A DNA stretch of 64,000 bases, from contig NZ_SRRT01000008.1 of the NCBI RefSeq assembly GCF_004784475.1, positions 248,001 to 312,000 on the forward strand. Reading direction: 5' to 3'. Positions within the stretch are counted from its first letter, which is position 1, and the number at the start of each line of letters is the position of its first letter. The stretch is from Streptomyces bauhiniae (GTDB taxonomy: Bacteria > Actinomycetota > Actinomycetes > Streptomycetales > Streptomycetaceae). Under the pieces are notes generated by a model. That model was not told where the DNA came from and did no database searches. It saw only the letters and a list, made by a program, of their open reading frames with translations. The position numbers and the translations under genes are program-made. This document shows, piece by piece, positions 25,281-33,103 of the stretch.

Positions 25281-26126
25281 TCAGAGCAGGGCGGCCCGCG
25301 GACCGTCCGGCTCCTCCAGCCGCCGCTGGAGCACCGCGCGCGACAGCTCCGACGCCTCCTGCTCGGTCAGCCTGCGGAAACCGTCGTCGGTGATCACCGT
25401 GATGATCGGATAGATCCGGCGCGCGACGTCGGGACCACCGGTCGCCGAGTCGTCGTCGGCCGCGTCGTACAGCGCCTGCACCACCAGGGTGGTGGCCTCG
25501 TCCTCGGTCAGGTCGTCACGGAACAGCTTCTTCATCGCACCGCGCGCGAACACCGAGCCCGAGCCGGTCGCCGCGAAGTTGTGCTCCTCGCTGCGGCCGC
25601 CCGTGACGTCGTACGAGAAGATGCGGCCCCGCTCGCGGTCCAGGTCGTACCCCGCGAACAGGGGGACCACGGCCAGGCCCTGCATGGCCATGCCGAGGTT
25701 GGAGCGGATCATCGTCGACAGGCGGTTCGCCTTGCCCTCCAGGGAGAGCTGGGCGCCTTCGACCTTCTCGAAGTGCTCCAGCTCCAACTGGAAGAGCTTG
25801 ACCATCTCCACGGCCAGGCCCGCGGTGCCGGCGATGCCGACCGCGGAGTGCTCGTCCGCCGGGAAGACCTTCTCGATGTCCCGCTGGGCGATGACGTTGC
25901 CCATGGTGGCCCTGCGGTCACCGGCGAGGACGACGCCTCCGGGGAACGTCACGGCCACGATCGTCGTCCCGTGCGGGGCCTCGAGCACGCCCTGCACCGG
26001 CGGCAGCGTCCGCTTGCCCGGCAGCAGCTCCGGCTGGTGGTCCGACAGGAAGTCCATGAAGGAGGACGACCCAGGCGTCAGGAAGGCAGTCGGTAGACGC
26101 CCGGTGCCACGAGTATTGGCTTCCAC
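25281..26126 (-). CDS. prcB: 20S proteasome beta subunit PrcB
   Basis: 281 aa including a propeptide of about 53 residues. Self-cleavage before Thr54 in APHG|TTIVAVTF exposes the catalytic threonine; Lys and Asp partners are expected in the conserved strands (GDRRATMG, IEKVFPAD). ATG start codons are absent; GTG 26126 fits the AAGGAAA ribosome binding site and gives the 281-residue length I recall for S. coelicolor PrcB. The start lies inside the endonuclease VII-like gene, giving a 49-base overlap. It forms the inner rings of the proteasome and degrades pupylated proteins. Confidence 0.95.
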   Translation of the reverse strand: MEANTRGTGRLPTAFLTPGSSSFMDFLSDHQPELLPGKRTLPPVQGVLEAPHGTTIVAVTFPGGVVLAGDRRATMGNVIAQRDIEKVFPADEHSAVGIAGTAGLAVEMVKLFQLELEHFEKVEGAQLSLEGKANRLSTMIRSNLGMAMQGLAVVPLFAGYDLDRERGRIFSYDVTGGRSEEHNFAATGSGSVFARGAMKKLFRDDLTEDEATTLVVQALYDAADDDSATGGPDVARRIYPIITVITDDGFRRLTEQEASELSRAVLQRRLEEPDGPRAALL

Positions 26127-26671
26127 GAGTTTCCTTCCAGATAGGCGGCGGCCCGGCGTACGGCCTCGGGGTCGTCCCCCAGCTTGCCGATGGCCGAATT
26201 GCAGTTGAAGCACAGTACGCCACGGACCCTACCCGTCTTGTGGCAGTGATCCACATGTGCGGCCGGGGCATTCAGACAGATCACACAGAGCCCACGCTGA
26301 GAAGCGACCATGGCATCCCGTTCGGCCTCGGTGATGCCGTAACTCCGCTTGAGGTGGTTGGCTCGCCCCTCGGCCGCGCGGCATGCCTTGCAACGTGTGG
26401 AGAGTCCGTCCGAAGCAGTCGCGTTGCGGTGCCACTCGGTCCACGGCTTGATCTCACCGCATCGCAGGCAGAGCTTGTGTCCCTCGGGTACGTCCACCCT
26501 GGGGCGAACTTTCCGCCCCAGGGATTCCTGCCGCTTGCGGTGATAATCCGAGGCGCACTCCCGGCAGTGCTGCTGCAGGCCGTCCGTATTCGACCGCCTG
26601 CGGTGAAACGCTGCATGCGGCTTGCTCTCACCACACCGCGCGCAGCGTTTCATGTTCTCTTCGTTCGCCAC
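26078..26671 (-). CDS. Endonuclease VII-like HNH/zinc protein inside the proteasome operon
   Basis: 197 aa. Two similar zinc-knuckle units come first: CARCGESKPHAAFHRRRSN...CREC (about residues 10-40) and CLRCGEIKPWTEWHRNATAS...CKAC (about residues 68-94). The C-terminal domain (about residues 110-175) has CVIC, VDHCHKTGRVRGVLC and CNSAIG, the zinc and His catalytic motif of recombination endonuclease VII (phage T4 gp49 type), which cuts branched DNA. The start is GTG 26671, 32 bases after pup; ATG 26653 is an alternative. The 3' end overlaps the start of prcB by 49 bases, so the genes are coupled. Its link to pupylation is unknown; DNA repair by resolving branched DNA is a guess. Confidence 0.88.
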   Translation of the reverse strand: MANEENMKRCARCGESKPHAAFHRRRSNTDGLQQHCRECASDYHRKRQESLGRKVRPRVDVPEGHKLCLRCGEIKPWTEWHRNATASDGLSTRCKACRAAEGRANHLKRSYGITEAERDAMVASQRGLCVICLNAPAAHVDHCHKTGRVRGVLCFNCNSAIGKLGDDPEAVRRAAAYLEGNSWKPILVAPGVYRLPS

Positions 26672-26703
26672 TTCGAGCGCCCCCGTCGCCTTCGATTCGA
26701 AGG

Positions 26704-26922
26704 TTACTCGCCGCCTTTTTGCACGAAGGAGCGCACGAAGTCCTCGGCGTTTTCCTCCAATACGTCGTCGATTTCGTCCAGTACCGAGTCCACGTCGTCG
26801 GTCAGTTTTTCCTGTCGTTCCTTGAGGTCTTCGGAGCCCTGTGCTTCCTGGGTCTGCTCCTCGACCTCTTCGGTGGAGCGTGTGGCCTTCTGCTGGCCGC
26901 CGCCGGTGTCCTTGGTCGCCAT
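26704..26922 (-). CDS. pup: Prokaryotic ubiquitin-like protein Pup
   Basis: 72 aa, mostly disordered and acidic with the C-terminal helix region DSVLDEIDDVLEENAEDFV and the end VQKGGE. The C-terminal residue is Glu, so Pup can be ligated by PafA without prior deamidation, unlike mycobacterial Pup which ends in Gln. ATG 26922 has GAGGG upstream. It is the first gene of pup-endonuclease VII-like-prcB-prcA and lies 168 bases after dop. Confidence 0.96.
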   Translation of the reverse strand: MATKDTGGGQQKATRSTEEVEEQTQEAQGSEDLKERQEKLTDDVDSVLDEIDDVLEENAEDFVRSFVQKGGE

Positions 26923-27070
26923 AACCCTCACCCCGCTCAGTTCGCCGTTCACTGATGATCAGACCCTACAAGCCGGGTCCGACATCGGCCCCGTAGTTCC
27001 AGGAACGTACGGGGGCCATCTCGATGATTCCCTGACGCCGGGATTTCCACCCTGCGAAGGGAGCCGAATC

Positions 27071-27090
27071 AAAGCCCCGGACCGGGGTTT
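27071..27090 (-). terminator. Hairpin directly after dop
   Basis: Arms CCCCGG/CCGGGG extended by AAA/TTT, abutting the dop stop codon and followed by TTT on the minus strand. It may terminate or reduce read-through from dop into pup. Confidence 0.55.
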
Positions 27091-28601
27091 CAATTGCCGG
27101 ACAGCACCCTGACCAGCTCATCAGCGGTCCGGCACCGGTCCAGCAGCTCCTTGACGTGATTTCGCGTTCCGCGAAGAGGTTCCAGGGTTGGCACCCGCTG
27201 GAGCGAATCGCGGCCGGGAAGGTCGAAGATGACCGAGTCCCAGGAGGCCGCGGCCACGTCGTCCGCGTACTGCTCCAGGCACCGCCCCCGGAAGTAGGCA
27301 CGGGTGTCCTCGGGCGGCTTCGTACGCGCCCGCTCGACCTCCGCGTCGTCCAGCAGCCGCTTCATGCGCCCCTTGTCGACCAGCCGGTTGTAGAGGCCCT
27401 TCTCGGGGCGTACGTCGGCGTACTGGAGGTCGACCAGGTGCAGCCGGGGCGCGTCCCAGTCGAGGTCGTCGCGGCGGCGGTAGCCCTCCATGAGCTGCCG
27501 CTTGGCGACCCAGTCGAGTTCCGCGGCCAGGCTCATGGGGTCGTTCTCCAGCCGGGTGAGGGTGTCCTCCCAGCGGACGAGGACGTCCTTGGTCTGGTCG
27601 TCGGCGTCGGCGCCGTACCGCTCCTCGACGTACTTGCGGGCCAGCTCGAAGTACTCCATCTGCAACTGCACGGCGGTCAGCGTGCGTCCGCTGCGCAGCG
27701 TGACGAGGTGCTGGAGGGAGGGGTCGTGGGAGACCTGGTGGAGGGTGCGGACGGGCTGGTCGACCGCGAGGTCCACCGCGATGAAGTTGTCCTCGATCAT
27801 GGAGAGGACCAGTGCGGTGGTGCCCAGCTTGAGGTAGGTGGAGATCTCCGAGAGGTTGGCGTCGCCGATGATCACATGGAGGCGGCGGTACTTCTCGGCA
27901 TCCGCGTGGGGTTCGTCGCGGGTGTTGATGATGGGCCGCTTGAGGGTGGTCTCAAGACCGACCTCGACCTCGAAGTAGTCGGCGCGCTGGCTGAGCTGGA
28001 AGCCGTGTTCGTGGCCGTCCTGCCCGATGCCGACGCGGCCGGCGCCCGCGAAGACCTGGCGGGAGACGAAGAAGGGTGTCAGGTGGCGCACGATGTCCGA
28101 GAAGGCGGTCTCCCGCTTCATCAGGTAGTTCTCGTGCGTGCCGTAGGAGGCGCCCTTGTTGTCGGTGTTGTTCTTGTAGAGGTGGATCGGCTGGGCGCCG
28201 GGCAGCGCGGCGGCGCGTTCGGCGGCCTCGGCCATGATGCGTTCGCCCGCCTTGTCCCAGAGGACGGCGTCGCGCGGGTTGGTGACCTCGGGGGCGCTGT
28301 ATTCGGGGTGGGCGTGGTCGACGTAGAGCCGGGCTCCGTTGGTGAGGATGACGTTGGCGAGGCCGATGTCCTCGTCGGTGAGCTGGCTGGAGTCGGCGGC
28401 CTCCCGGGCGAGGTCGAAGCCTCGCGCGTCGCGCAGCGGGTTCTCCTCCTCGAAGTCCCAGCGGGCCCGGCGGGCCCGGTGCATCGCGGCCGCGTAGGCG
28501 TTGACGATCTGGGACGAGGTGAGCATGGCATTGGCATTGGGGTGGCCGGGGACGGAGATGCCGTACTCCGTCTCGATGCCCATTACTCGCCGTACGGTCA
28601 T
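27090..28601 (-). CDS. dop: Depupylase/deamidase Dop
   Basis: 503 aa. It shares the PafA fold: RRVMGIETEYGI with metal-binding glutamates, then the Dop-specific insert before NGARLYVDHAHPEYSAPE (putative catalytic Asp95), YKNNTDNKGASYGTHENYL, and NTRDEPHADAEKYRRLHVI. It removes Pup from substrates; its deamidase activity is not needed when Pup ends in Glu, as it does here. ATG 28601 has a strong AAGGAGG 5 bases upstream. It lies downstream of arc but behind that gene's terminator, so it likely has its own promoter in the 230-base gap. Confidence 0.95.
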   Translation of the reverse strand: MTVRRVMGIETEYGISVPGHPNANAMLTSSQIVNAYAAAMHRARRARWDFEEENPLRDARGFDLAREAADSSQLTDEDIGLANVILTNGARLYVDHAHPEYSAPEVTNPRDAVLWDKAGERIMAEAAERAAALPGAQPIHLYKNNTDNKGASYGTHENYLMKRETAFSDIVRHLTPFFVSRQVFAGAGRVGIGQDGHEHGFQLSQRADYFEVEVGLETTLKRPIINTRDEPHADAEKYRRLHVIIGDANLSEISTYLKLGTTALVLSMIEDNFIAVDLAVDQPVRTLHQVSHDPSLQHLVTLRSGRTLTAVQLQMEYFELARKYVEERYGADADDQTKDVLVRWEDTLTRLENDPMSLAAELDWVAKRQLMEGYRRRDDLDWDAPRLHLVDLQYADVRPEKGLYNRLVDKGRMKRLLDDAEVERARTKPPEDTRAYFRGRCLEQYADDVAAASWDSVIFDLPGRDSLQRVPTLEPLRGTRNHVKELLDRCRTADELVRVLSGN

Positions 28602-28788
28602 GCGGCCCTCCTTGCCCGGCGGCACCCTCTGTCTTGGGTGCCGCTCGCGTACCGCTGGCGCTCCGGTGCGTGTGCGGTGCCCGTCCCCGCACTGCGCGAC
28701 TCGGCGGTAGGAAAGAGCCTAGAACGCCTTTGCACTGGTGGGGAGATCATTTGCGTCATTGACTGCTCCGGTCGTGGCCTGAAAAGCG

Positions 28789-28827
28789 AGCGGCTGCGGA
28801 TGCCCGTGGCGGGCATCCGCAGCCGCT
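28789..28827. terminator. Strong terminator after arc
   Basis: Perfect 18-base arms (28789-28806 and 28810-28827, core CGGCTGCGGATGCCCG) with a 3-base loop, 8 bases past the arc stop on the minus strand and followed by CGCTTTTC. Confidence 0.88.
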
Positions 28828-28835
28828 GGAGCCCT

Positions 28836-30602
28836 TTACAGGTACTGACCGGTGTTCGCCACCGTGTCGATGGACCGTCCGGTGTCCGCGCCCTGCTTTC
28901 CGGTGATGAGGGTGCGGATGTAGACGATCCGTTCGCCCTTCTTTCCGGAGATGCGGGCCCAGTCGTCGGGGTTGGTGGTGTTGGGCAGGTCCTCGTTCTC
29001 CTTGAACTCGTCCACGCATGCCTGGAGGAGGTGGGAGACGCGGAGGCCCTTCTGGCTCTTGTCGAGGAAGTCCTTGATCGCCATTTTCTTGGCGCGGCCG
29101 ACGATGTTCTCGATCATGGCGCCGGAGTTGAAGTCCTTGAAGTAGAGGACTTCCTTGTCTCCGTTGGCGTAGGTGACTTCCAGGAAGCGGTTTTCCTCGG
29201 ATTCGGCGTACATCTGCTCGACCGCCGTCTGGATCATGCTCTGGACGGTGATCTCCTTGTCGCCGCCGTGCTCGCCGAGGTCGTCGGAGTGCAGCGGGAG
29301 GCGCTCGGTGAGGTACTTGCCGAAGATGTCCTTGGCGGCTTCGGCGTCCGGGCGCTCGATCTTGATCTTCACGTCGAGCCGGCCGGGCCGGAGGATGGCG
29401 GGGTCGATCATGTCCTCGCGGTTGGAGGCGCCGATGACGACCACGTTCTGGAGGCCCTCGACACCGTCGATCTCCGCGAGGAGCTGGGGGACGATGGTGT
29501 TCTCGACGTCGGAGCTGACGCCGGAGCCTCGGGTGCGGAAGAGGGATTCCATCTCGTCGAAGAAGACGATGACGGGGGTGCCCTCGCTGGCCTTCTCGCG
29601 GGCACGCTGGAAGACGAGGCGGATCTGCCGCTCGGTCTCGCCGACGTACTTGTTGAGCAGCTCGGGGCCCTTGATGTTGAGGAAGAAGCTCTTGCCCGCG
29701 GCCTGTCCGGTCACTTCGGCGACCTTCTTGGCGAGCGAGTTGGCGACGGCCTTGGCGATCAGGGTCTTACCGCATCCGGGGGGGCCGTAGAGGAGGACGC
29801 CCTTGGGCGGCCGCAGCTCGTGCTCCTTGAAGAGGTCGGGGTAGAGGTAAGGGAGTTCGACGGCGTCGCGGATGGCCTCGATCTGGCCGCCGAGTCCGCC
29901 GATCTGTTCGTAGCCGATGTCGGGGACTTCTTCGAGGACGAGTTCCTCGACCTCGCTCTTGGGCACGACCTCGTAGACGTAGCCGGAGCGGGGTTCGAGG
30001 AGGAGTGCGTCGCCGGGGCGGATGGTGATGCCCCGCAGCGGTTCGGCGAGCCGGACCACGCGTTCCTCGTCGGTGTGTCCCAGTACCAGGGCGCGTTCGC
30101 CGTCCTCGAGGATCTCCTTGAGGGTGACGATGTCGCCGACGCTCTCGTACTCCATGGCCTCGACCACGTTGAGCGCCTCGTTGAGCATGACTTCCTGGCC
30201 GCGCCTGAGGTTGTCGAGTTCGACGCTCGGGCTGACGTTGACGCGGAGTTTGCGGCCGCCGGTGAAGATGTCGGCGGTGCCGTCCTCGTTGGCCTGAAGG
30301 AATGCTCCGAAGCCGGCCGGCGGCTGGGCGAGCCGGTCGACTTCCTCCTTGAGGGCCACGATCTGGTCGCGGGCCTCGCGGAGGGTGTTGGCCAGGCGCT
30401 CGTTCTGTGCGGAGACGCCGGCCAGATTGGTCTGAAGCTCGACGATCCGCTCCTCGAGAATCCTCGTGTGCCGCGGAGAGTCGGCGAGCTTGCGGCGCAG
30501 GACGGCGATCTCCTGCTCAAGATAGGCGATCTGCCCGGCGGGGTCGTCGGACCCTCGTCCCGAGCGGATGCCGCGGTTGATGTCGTCGTCGTGGGCTGCC
30601 AC
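28836..30602 (-). CDS. arc: Proteasome-associated AAA ATPase ARC/Mpa
   Basis: 588 aa. The N-terminal coiled coil (about residues 18-95) captures Pup and is followed by OB domains. The AAA domain has Walker A GPPGCGKTLIAK, Walker B VIVFFDEMESLF and the sensor GASNREDMIDPAILRPGRLD. The C-terminus ends DTVANTGQYL; the GQYL end with its penultimate Tyr docks on the alpha ring and opens the proteasome gate. It forms a hexamer that unfolds pupylated proteins. The start is GTG 30602 with GGAGGTGAGGA upstream. It is separated from dop by a strong terminator and divergent from the ferredoxin gene. Confidence 0.96.
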   Translation of the reverse strand: MAAHDDDINRGIRSGRGSDDPAGQIAYLEQEIAVLRRKLADSPRHTRILEERIVELQTNLAGVSAQNERLANTLREARDQIVALKEEVDRLAQPPAGFGAFLQANEDGTADIFTGGRKLRVNVSPSVELDNLRRGQEVMLNEALNVVEAMEYESVGDIVTLKEILEDGERALVLGHTDEERVVRLAEPLRGITIRPGDALLLEPRSGYVYEVVPKSEVEELVLEEVPDIGYEQIGGLGGQIEAIRDAVELPYLYPDLFKEHELRPPKGVLLYGPPGCGKTLIAKAVANSLAKKVAEVTGQAAGKSFFLNIKGPELLNKYVGETERQIRLVFQRAREKASEGTPVIVFFDEMESLFRTRGSGVSSDVENTIVPQLLAEIDGVEGLQNVVVIGASNREDMIDPAILRPGRLDVKIKIERPDAEAAKDIFGKYLTERLPLHSDDLGEHGGDKEITVQSMIQTAVEQMYAESEENRFLEVTYANGDKEVLYFKDFNSGAMIENIVGRAKKMAIKDFLDKSQKGLRVSHLLQACVDEFKENEDLPNTTNPDDWARISGKKGERIVYIRTLITGKQGADTGRSIDTVANTGQYL

Positions 30603-30887
30603 GGTCCTCACCTCCTCCAAGGGGAGCTGGACGCTTCCAGACCCTACCTGGGTGGGTGTCGATTGAAACCCCTAGATCACAAAGACTGTCAAGGTGTGTC
30701 GTCGGTCACCCGGTGCGCTCCCTCTCGCACGGAGGGGATACCCACTGAACGTGAGGGGGAAGCCGCTTGTTCCGGGTGATCCGCCGGCCGGTCGGGCGCA
30801 GACGGTGGGAAAGCGGGCGGCGGGGGTAGGGTCGGGGTGTTCGACAGCCGCCGGGCGCACGGGTCCGGTGATTCCAGGTCAGGAGAG

Positions 30888-31190
30888 ATGAGCGTGCAGC
30901 AGGAGGCCCCGGACGGCGAGGCGCTGGAGGTCTGGATCGACCAGGACCTGTGTACCGGTGACGGGATCTGCGCCCAGTACGCGCCGGAGGTGTTCGAGCT
31001 GGACATCGACGGGCTGGCCTATGTGAAGGACGGCGACGACGAGTTGCTGCAGGCGGTGGGGGCGACGACGCCGGTGCCGCTGCCGTTGCTCACGGATGTG
31101 GTGGATTCGGCGAAGGAGTGTCCGGGGGCGTGCATCCATGTGCGCCGGGTTTCGGACAAGGTCGAGGTGTTCGGGCCCGAGGCGGACTGA
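30888..31190 (+). CDS. Ferredoxin, 3Fe-4S type
   Basis: 100 aa. The cluster ligands are C-x5-C (CTGDGIC) and a distal CP (KECPGACIHV); one ligand of a 4Fe-4S cluster is absent, so a 3Fe-4S cluster is expected, as in ferredoxins serving Streptomyces P450s. APEVFELDIDGLAYVKD is also typical. An insert between the halves (LLQAVGATTPVPLPLL) lengthens it beyond the usual 65 residues. AGGAGAG precedes ATG 30888. No partner P450 or reductase gene is adjacent; it is divergent from arc across about 285 bases. Confidence 0.9.
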   Translation: MSVQQEAPDGEALEVWIDQDLCTGDGICAQYAPEVFELDIDGLAYVKDGDDELLQAVGATTPVPLPLLTDVVDSAKECPGACIHVRRVSDKVEVFGPEAD

Positions 31191-31212
31191 GGTCCGACGG
31201 ACCCTCATGAAG

Positions 31213-31242
31213 GACGCGCGCGTGCGGTGGCATGCGCGCGTC
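31213..31242 (+). terminator. Terminator after the ferredoxin gene
   Basis: Arms GACGCGCGCGTGC and GCATGCGCGCGTC (one G-T pair) with a 4-base loop, followed by TTGTGCGTTT, between the ferredoxin gene and the convergent secreted-protein gene. Confidence 0.75.
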
Positions 31243-31258
31243 TTGTGCGTTTACGGGG

Positions 31259-31846
31259 TCAGACGCCTCGGGTGTCGGCCGGGGTGGAGCGCAGGAAGGC
31301 GTGGCCGTTCCAGCGCCAGGCGGCGGCCTTCTTCACATCGGGGCAGCAGCTCGGTACGTCGTCGGTGGAGTAGCCGAGCAGGGTGGCCGTCACGGTGCGG
31401 TCGCGGATGGCGAGGTCGGTGGCGGTGAGACGGTCGGCGGGCTGGACGAGGGTGGCGACGACGCGGGGTTTGCCGTCGGTGGCGTTGCGGGTGAGGACGT
31501 AGACGGCGTCGGGCGGGGTGCCCATGGCGGCGTCGCAGTGGACGACGGCGACCGTCTCGGGTTTGCCGTCGCCGTCGAGGTCGCCGTCGGTCCGGTGGGC
31601 GACGACGGCTTTGACGGGGCCGCAGTCGAGGGGGAAGGCGACGCCGGTGGTGCCGGGCGGGGTGGTGGCGGTGGGCGCGGGGGCGGGCCTGGCCTCGGTG
31701 GCGGTGGTCGGCTGGGCCGCGGTGGCCGGGCCGGGCTGTACGAGGGAGGACAGTGCGATCACGCCGGCGACCGCGGTGGCCGTGGCGACCCAGTGGATGG
31801 GCCGGGTGTCCGTGCGGGCGAGCTCCGGGACGGCGGATTGCTGCAC
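31259..31846 (-). CDS. Secreted or membrane-anchored protein, unknown function
   Basis: 195 aa. A hydrophobic segment (about residues 18-40) ends at an Ala-x-Ala-like site (PATAAQ), consistent with Sec export. A Thr/Ala/Pro-rich linker follows, then a globular part with DGDLDGDGKPETVAVVHCD, which resembles the Asp-rich calcium loops of FG-GAP/VCBS repeats, and four Cys in total (CGP, VHCD, SCCPD) that may pair outside the cell. The GTG at 31846 is the start. The gene stands alone. I do not recognise a function. Confidence 0.7.
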   Translation of the reverse strand: MQQSAVPELARTDTRPIHWVATATAVAGVIALSSLVQPGPATAAQPTTATEARPAPAPTATTPPGTTGVAFPLDCGPVKAVVAHRTDGDLDGDGKPETVAVVHCDAAMGTPPDAVYVLTRNATDGKPRVVATLVQPADRLTATDLAIRDRTVTATLLGYSTDDVPSCCPDVKKAAAWRWNGHAFLRSTPADTRGV

Positions 31847-32055
31847 TAGGAGGGTCTCCTGTGGGGCTGTACCGGTGAAGGGGTGGCCAGCATGGTGTCA
31901 CACGTCACGGTGGGTGGGAACGGCGGGGGCGGGTGCGGATTCCGCGGGGTGCGGGGGCCCGGTTGCGAAGGGGAAACGCGAGGGCGCCGGGCCCCTGGTT
32001 CCCGTGGCGGGAGGTGGGGGCGCGGCGCCCTGGTGTGGTGCGGGGTGGGTGCGGG

Positions 32056-32958
32056 TCAGCGGCCCGCGCCGCCGTCGGCGTTGGGTCCTGCGTAGTCCTC
32101 GCCGTAGGCGCCCTTGGCGGGGCGGCGGCGGCGCATGGGCGGCTCGACGCCGTCGGCGAGGCGGCGGGCGGTGAGCAGGAAGCCGGTGTGGCCGATCATG
32201 CGGTGGTCCGGGCGGACGGCCAGGCCCTCGATGTGCCAGTTGCGGATCATCGTCTCCCAGGCGGTCGGCTCGTTGAAGCAGCCGATCTCGCGGATGGACT
32301 CGACGGTCCGGGCGAGCTGGGTGGTGGTGGCGACGTAGGCGCAGAGGATGCCGCCGGGGACGAGGGCCTTGGAGACGGCCTCCAGGCATTCCCAGGGGGC
32401 GAGCATGTCGAGGATGACGCGGTCGACGTCGGTGTCGGACAGGTTGTCCTGGAGGTCGCCGACGGTGAGCTGCCAGGCGGGGTGTTCGCCGCCGAAGTAG
32501 CGCTCGACGTTCTGCTTGGCGATCTCGGCGAAGTCCTCGCGGCGCTCGTAGGAGTGCAGCATGCCCTGGTCGCCGATGGCGCGCAGCAGGAAGCTGCTGA
32601 GCGAGCCGGAGCCCACGCCCGCCTCGACGACGCGGGCGCCGGGGAAGATGTCGGCGAAGGCCAGGATCTGCCCCGCGTCCTTGGGGTAGACCACGGCGGC
32701 GCCGCGGGGCATGGACAGGACGTAGTCGGGGAGCAGGGGGCGCAGCGCGAGGTAGGCGACGTTGCCGGTGGTGCGGACAACGCTGCCCTCGGGAGCGCCG
32801 ATCAGTTCGTCGTGCGGGAAGGAGCCCTTGTGGGTGTGGAAGTTCTTCCCGGCTTCGAGCGTGAACGTGTAGTGACGGCCCTTGGGGTCGGTCAGCTGAA
32901 CCTGGTCCCCGACCTTGAAGGGCCCGCGCCTGCGGGCGGCACCGGTCGGTTCGGACAT
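32056..32958 (-). CDS. trmI: tRNA (adenine-58-N1)-methyltransferase TrmI
   Basis: 300 aa. An N-terminal beta-barrel (FKVGDQVQLTDPKGRHYTFTLEAGKNFHTHKG) precedes a Rossmann methyltransferase with the SAM motif VVEAGVGSGSLSSFLL, DVDRVILDMLAPWE and GGILCAYVATTTQL. It methylates A58 in the T loop of tRNA, as shown for the M. tuberculosis homologue, whose gene is likewise close to the mpa/dop cluster. The C-terminal 30 residues are basic. ATG 32958 has no strong ribosome binding site. Its neighbour upstream on the same strand is the M50 protease gene. Confidence 0.94.
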   Translation of the reverse strand: MSEPTGAARRRGPFKVGDQVQLTDPKGRHYTFTLEAGKNFHTHKGSFPHDELIGAPEGSVVRTTGNVAYLALRPLLPDYVLSMPRGAAVVYPKDAGQILAFADIFPGARVVEAGVGSGSLSSFLLRAIGDQGMLHSYERREDFAEIAKQNVERYFGGEHPAWQLTVGDLQDNLSDTDVDRVILDMLAPWECLEAVSKALVPGGILCAYVATTTQLARTVESIREIGCFNEPTAWETMIRNWHIEGLAVRPDHRMIGHTGFLLTARRLADGVEPPMRRRRPAKGAYGEDYAGPNADGGAGR

Positions 32959-33053
32959 GTGACCAGCTTACCGGCTCGCCGCCGGGGGCTTGACCGTCGG
33001 CAGAGGTCCGGGGAGGTGGGGGTGGGTTGACCGGTGCGGGCCGTTCGGGGCCG

Positions 33054-33078
33054 GTCGCGCGGTTCCCCGCGCCCCTTG
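33054..33078. repeat. Second copy of the GGGGCGCGGGGAAC-GCGCGA intergenic repeat
   Basis: This is the inverted-orientation copy of the repeat at 11826-11851 with one substitution. It lies between the ends and starts of trmI and the M50 protease gene. Confidence 0.55.
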
Positions 33079-33103
33079 AGGCCCGTGCGCCTTCGCGGAG
33101 TTG

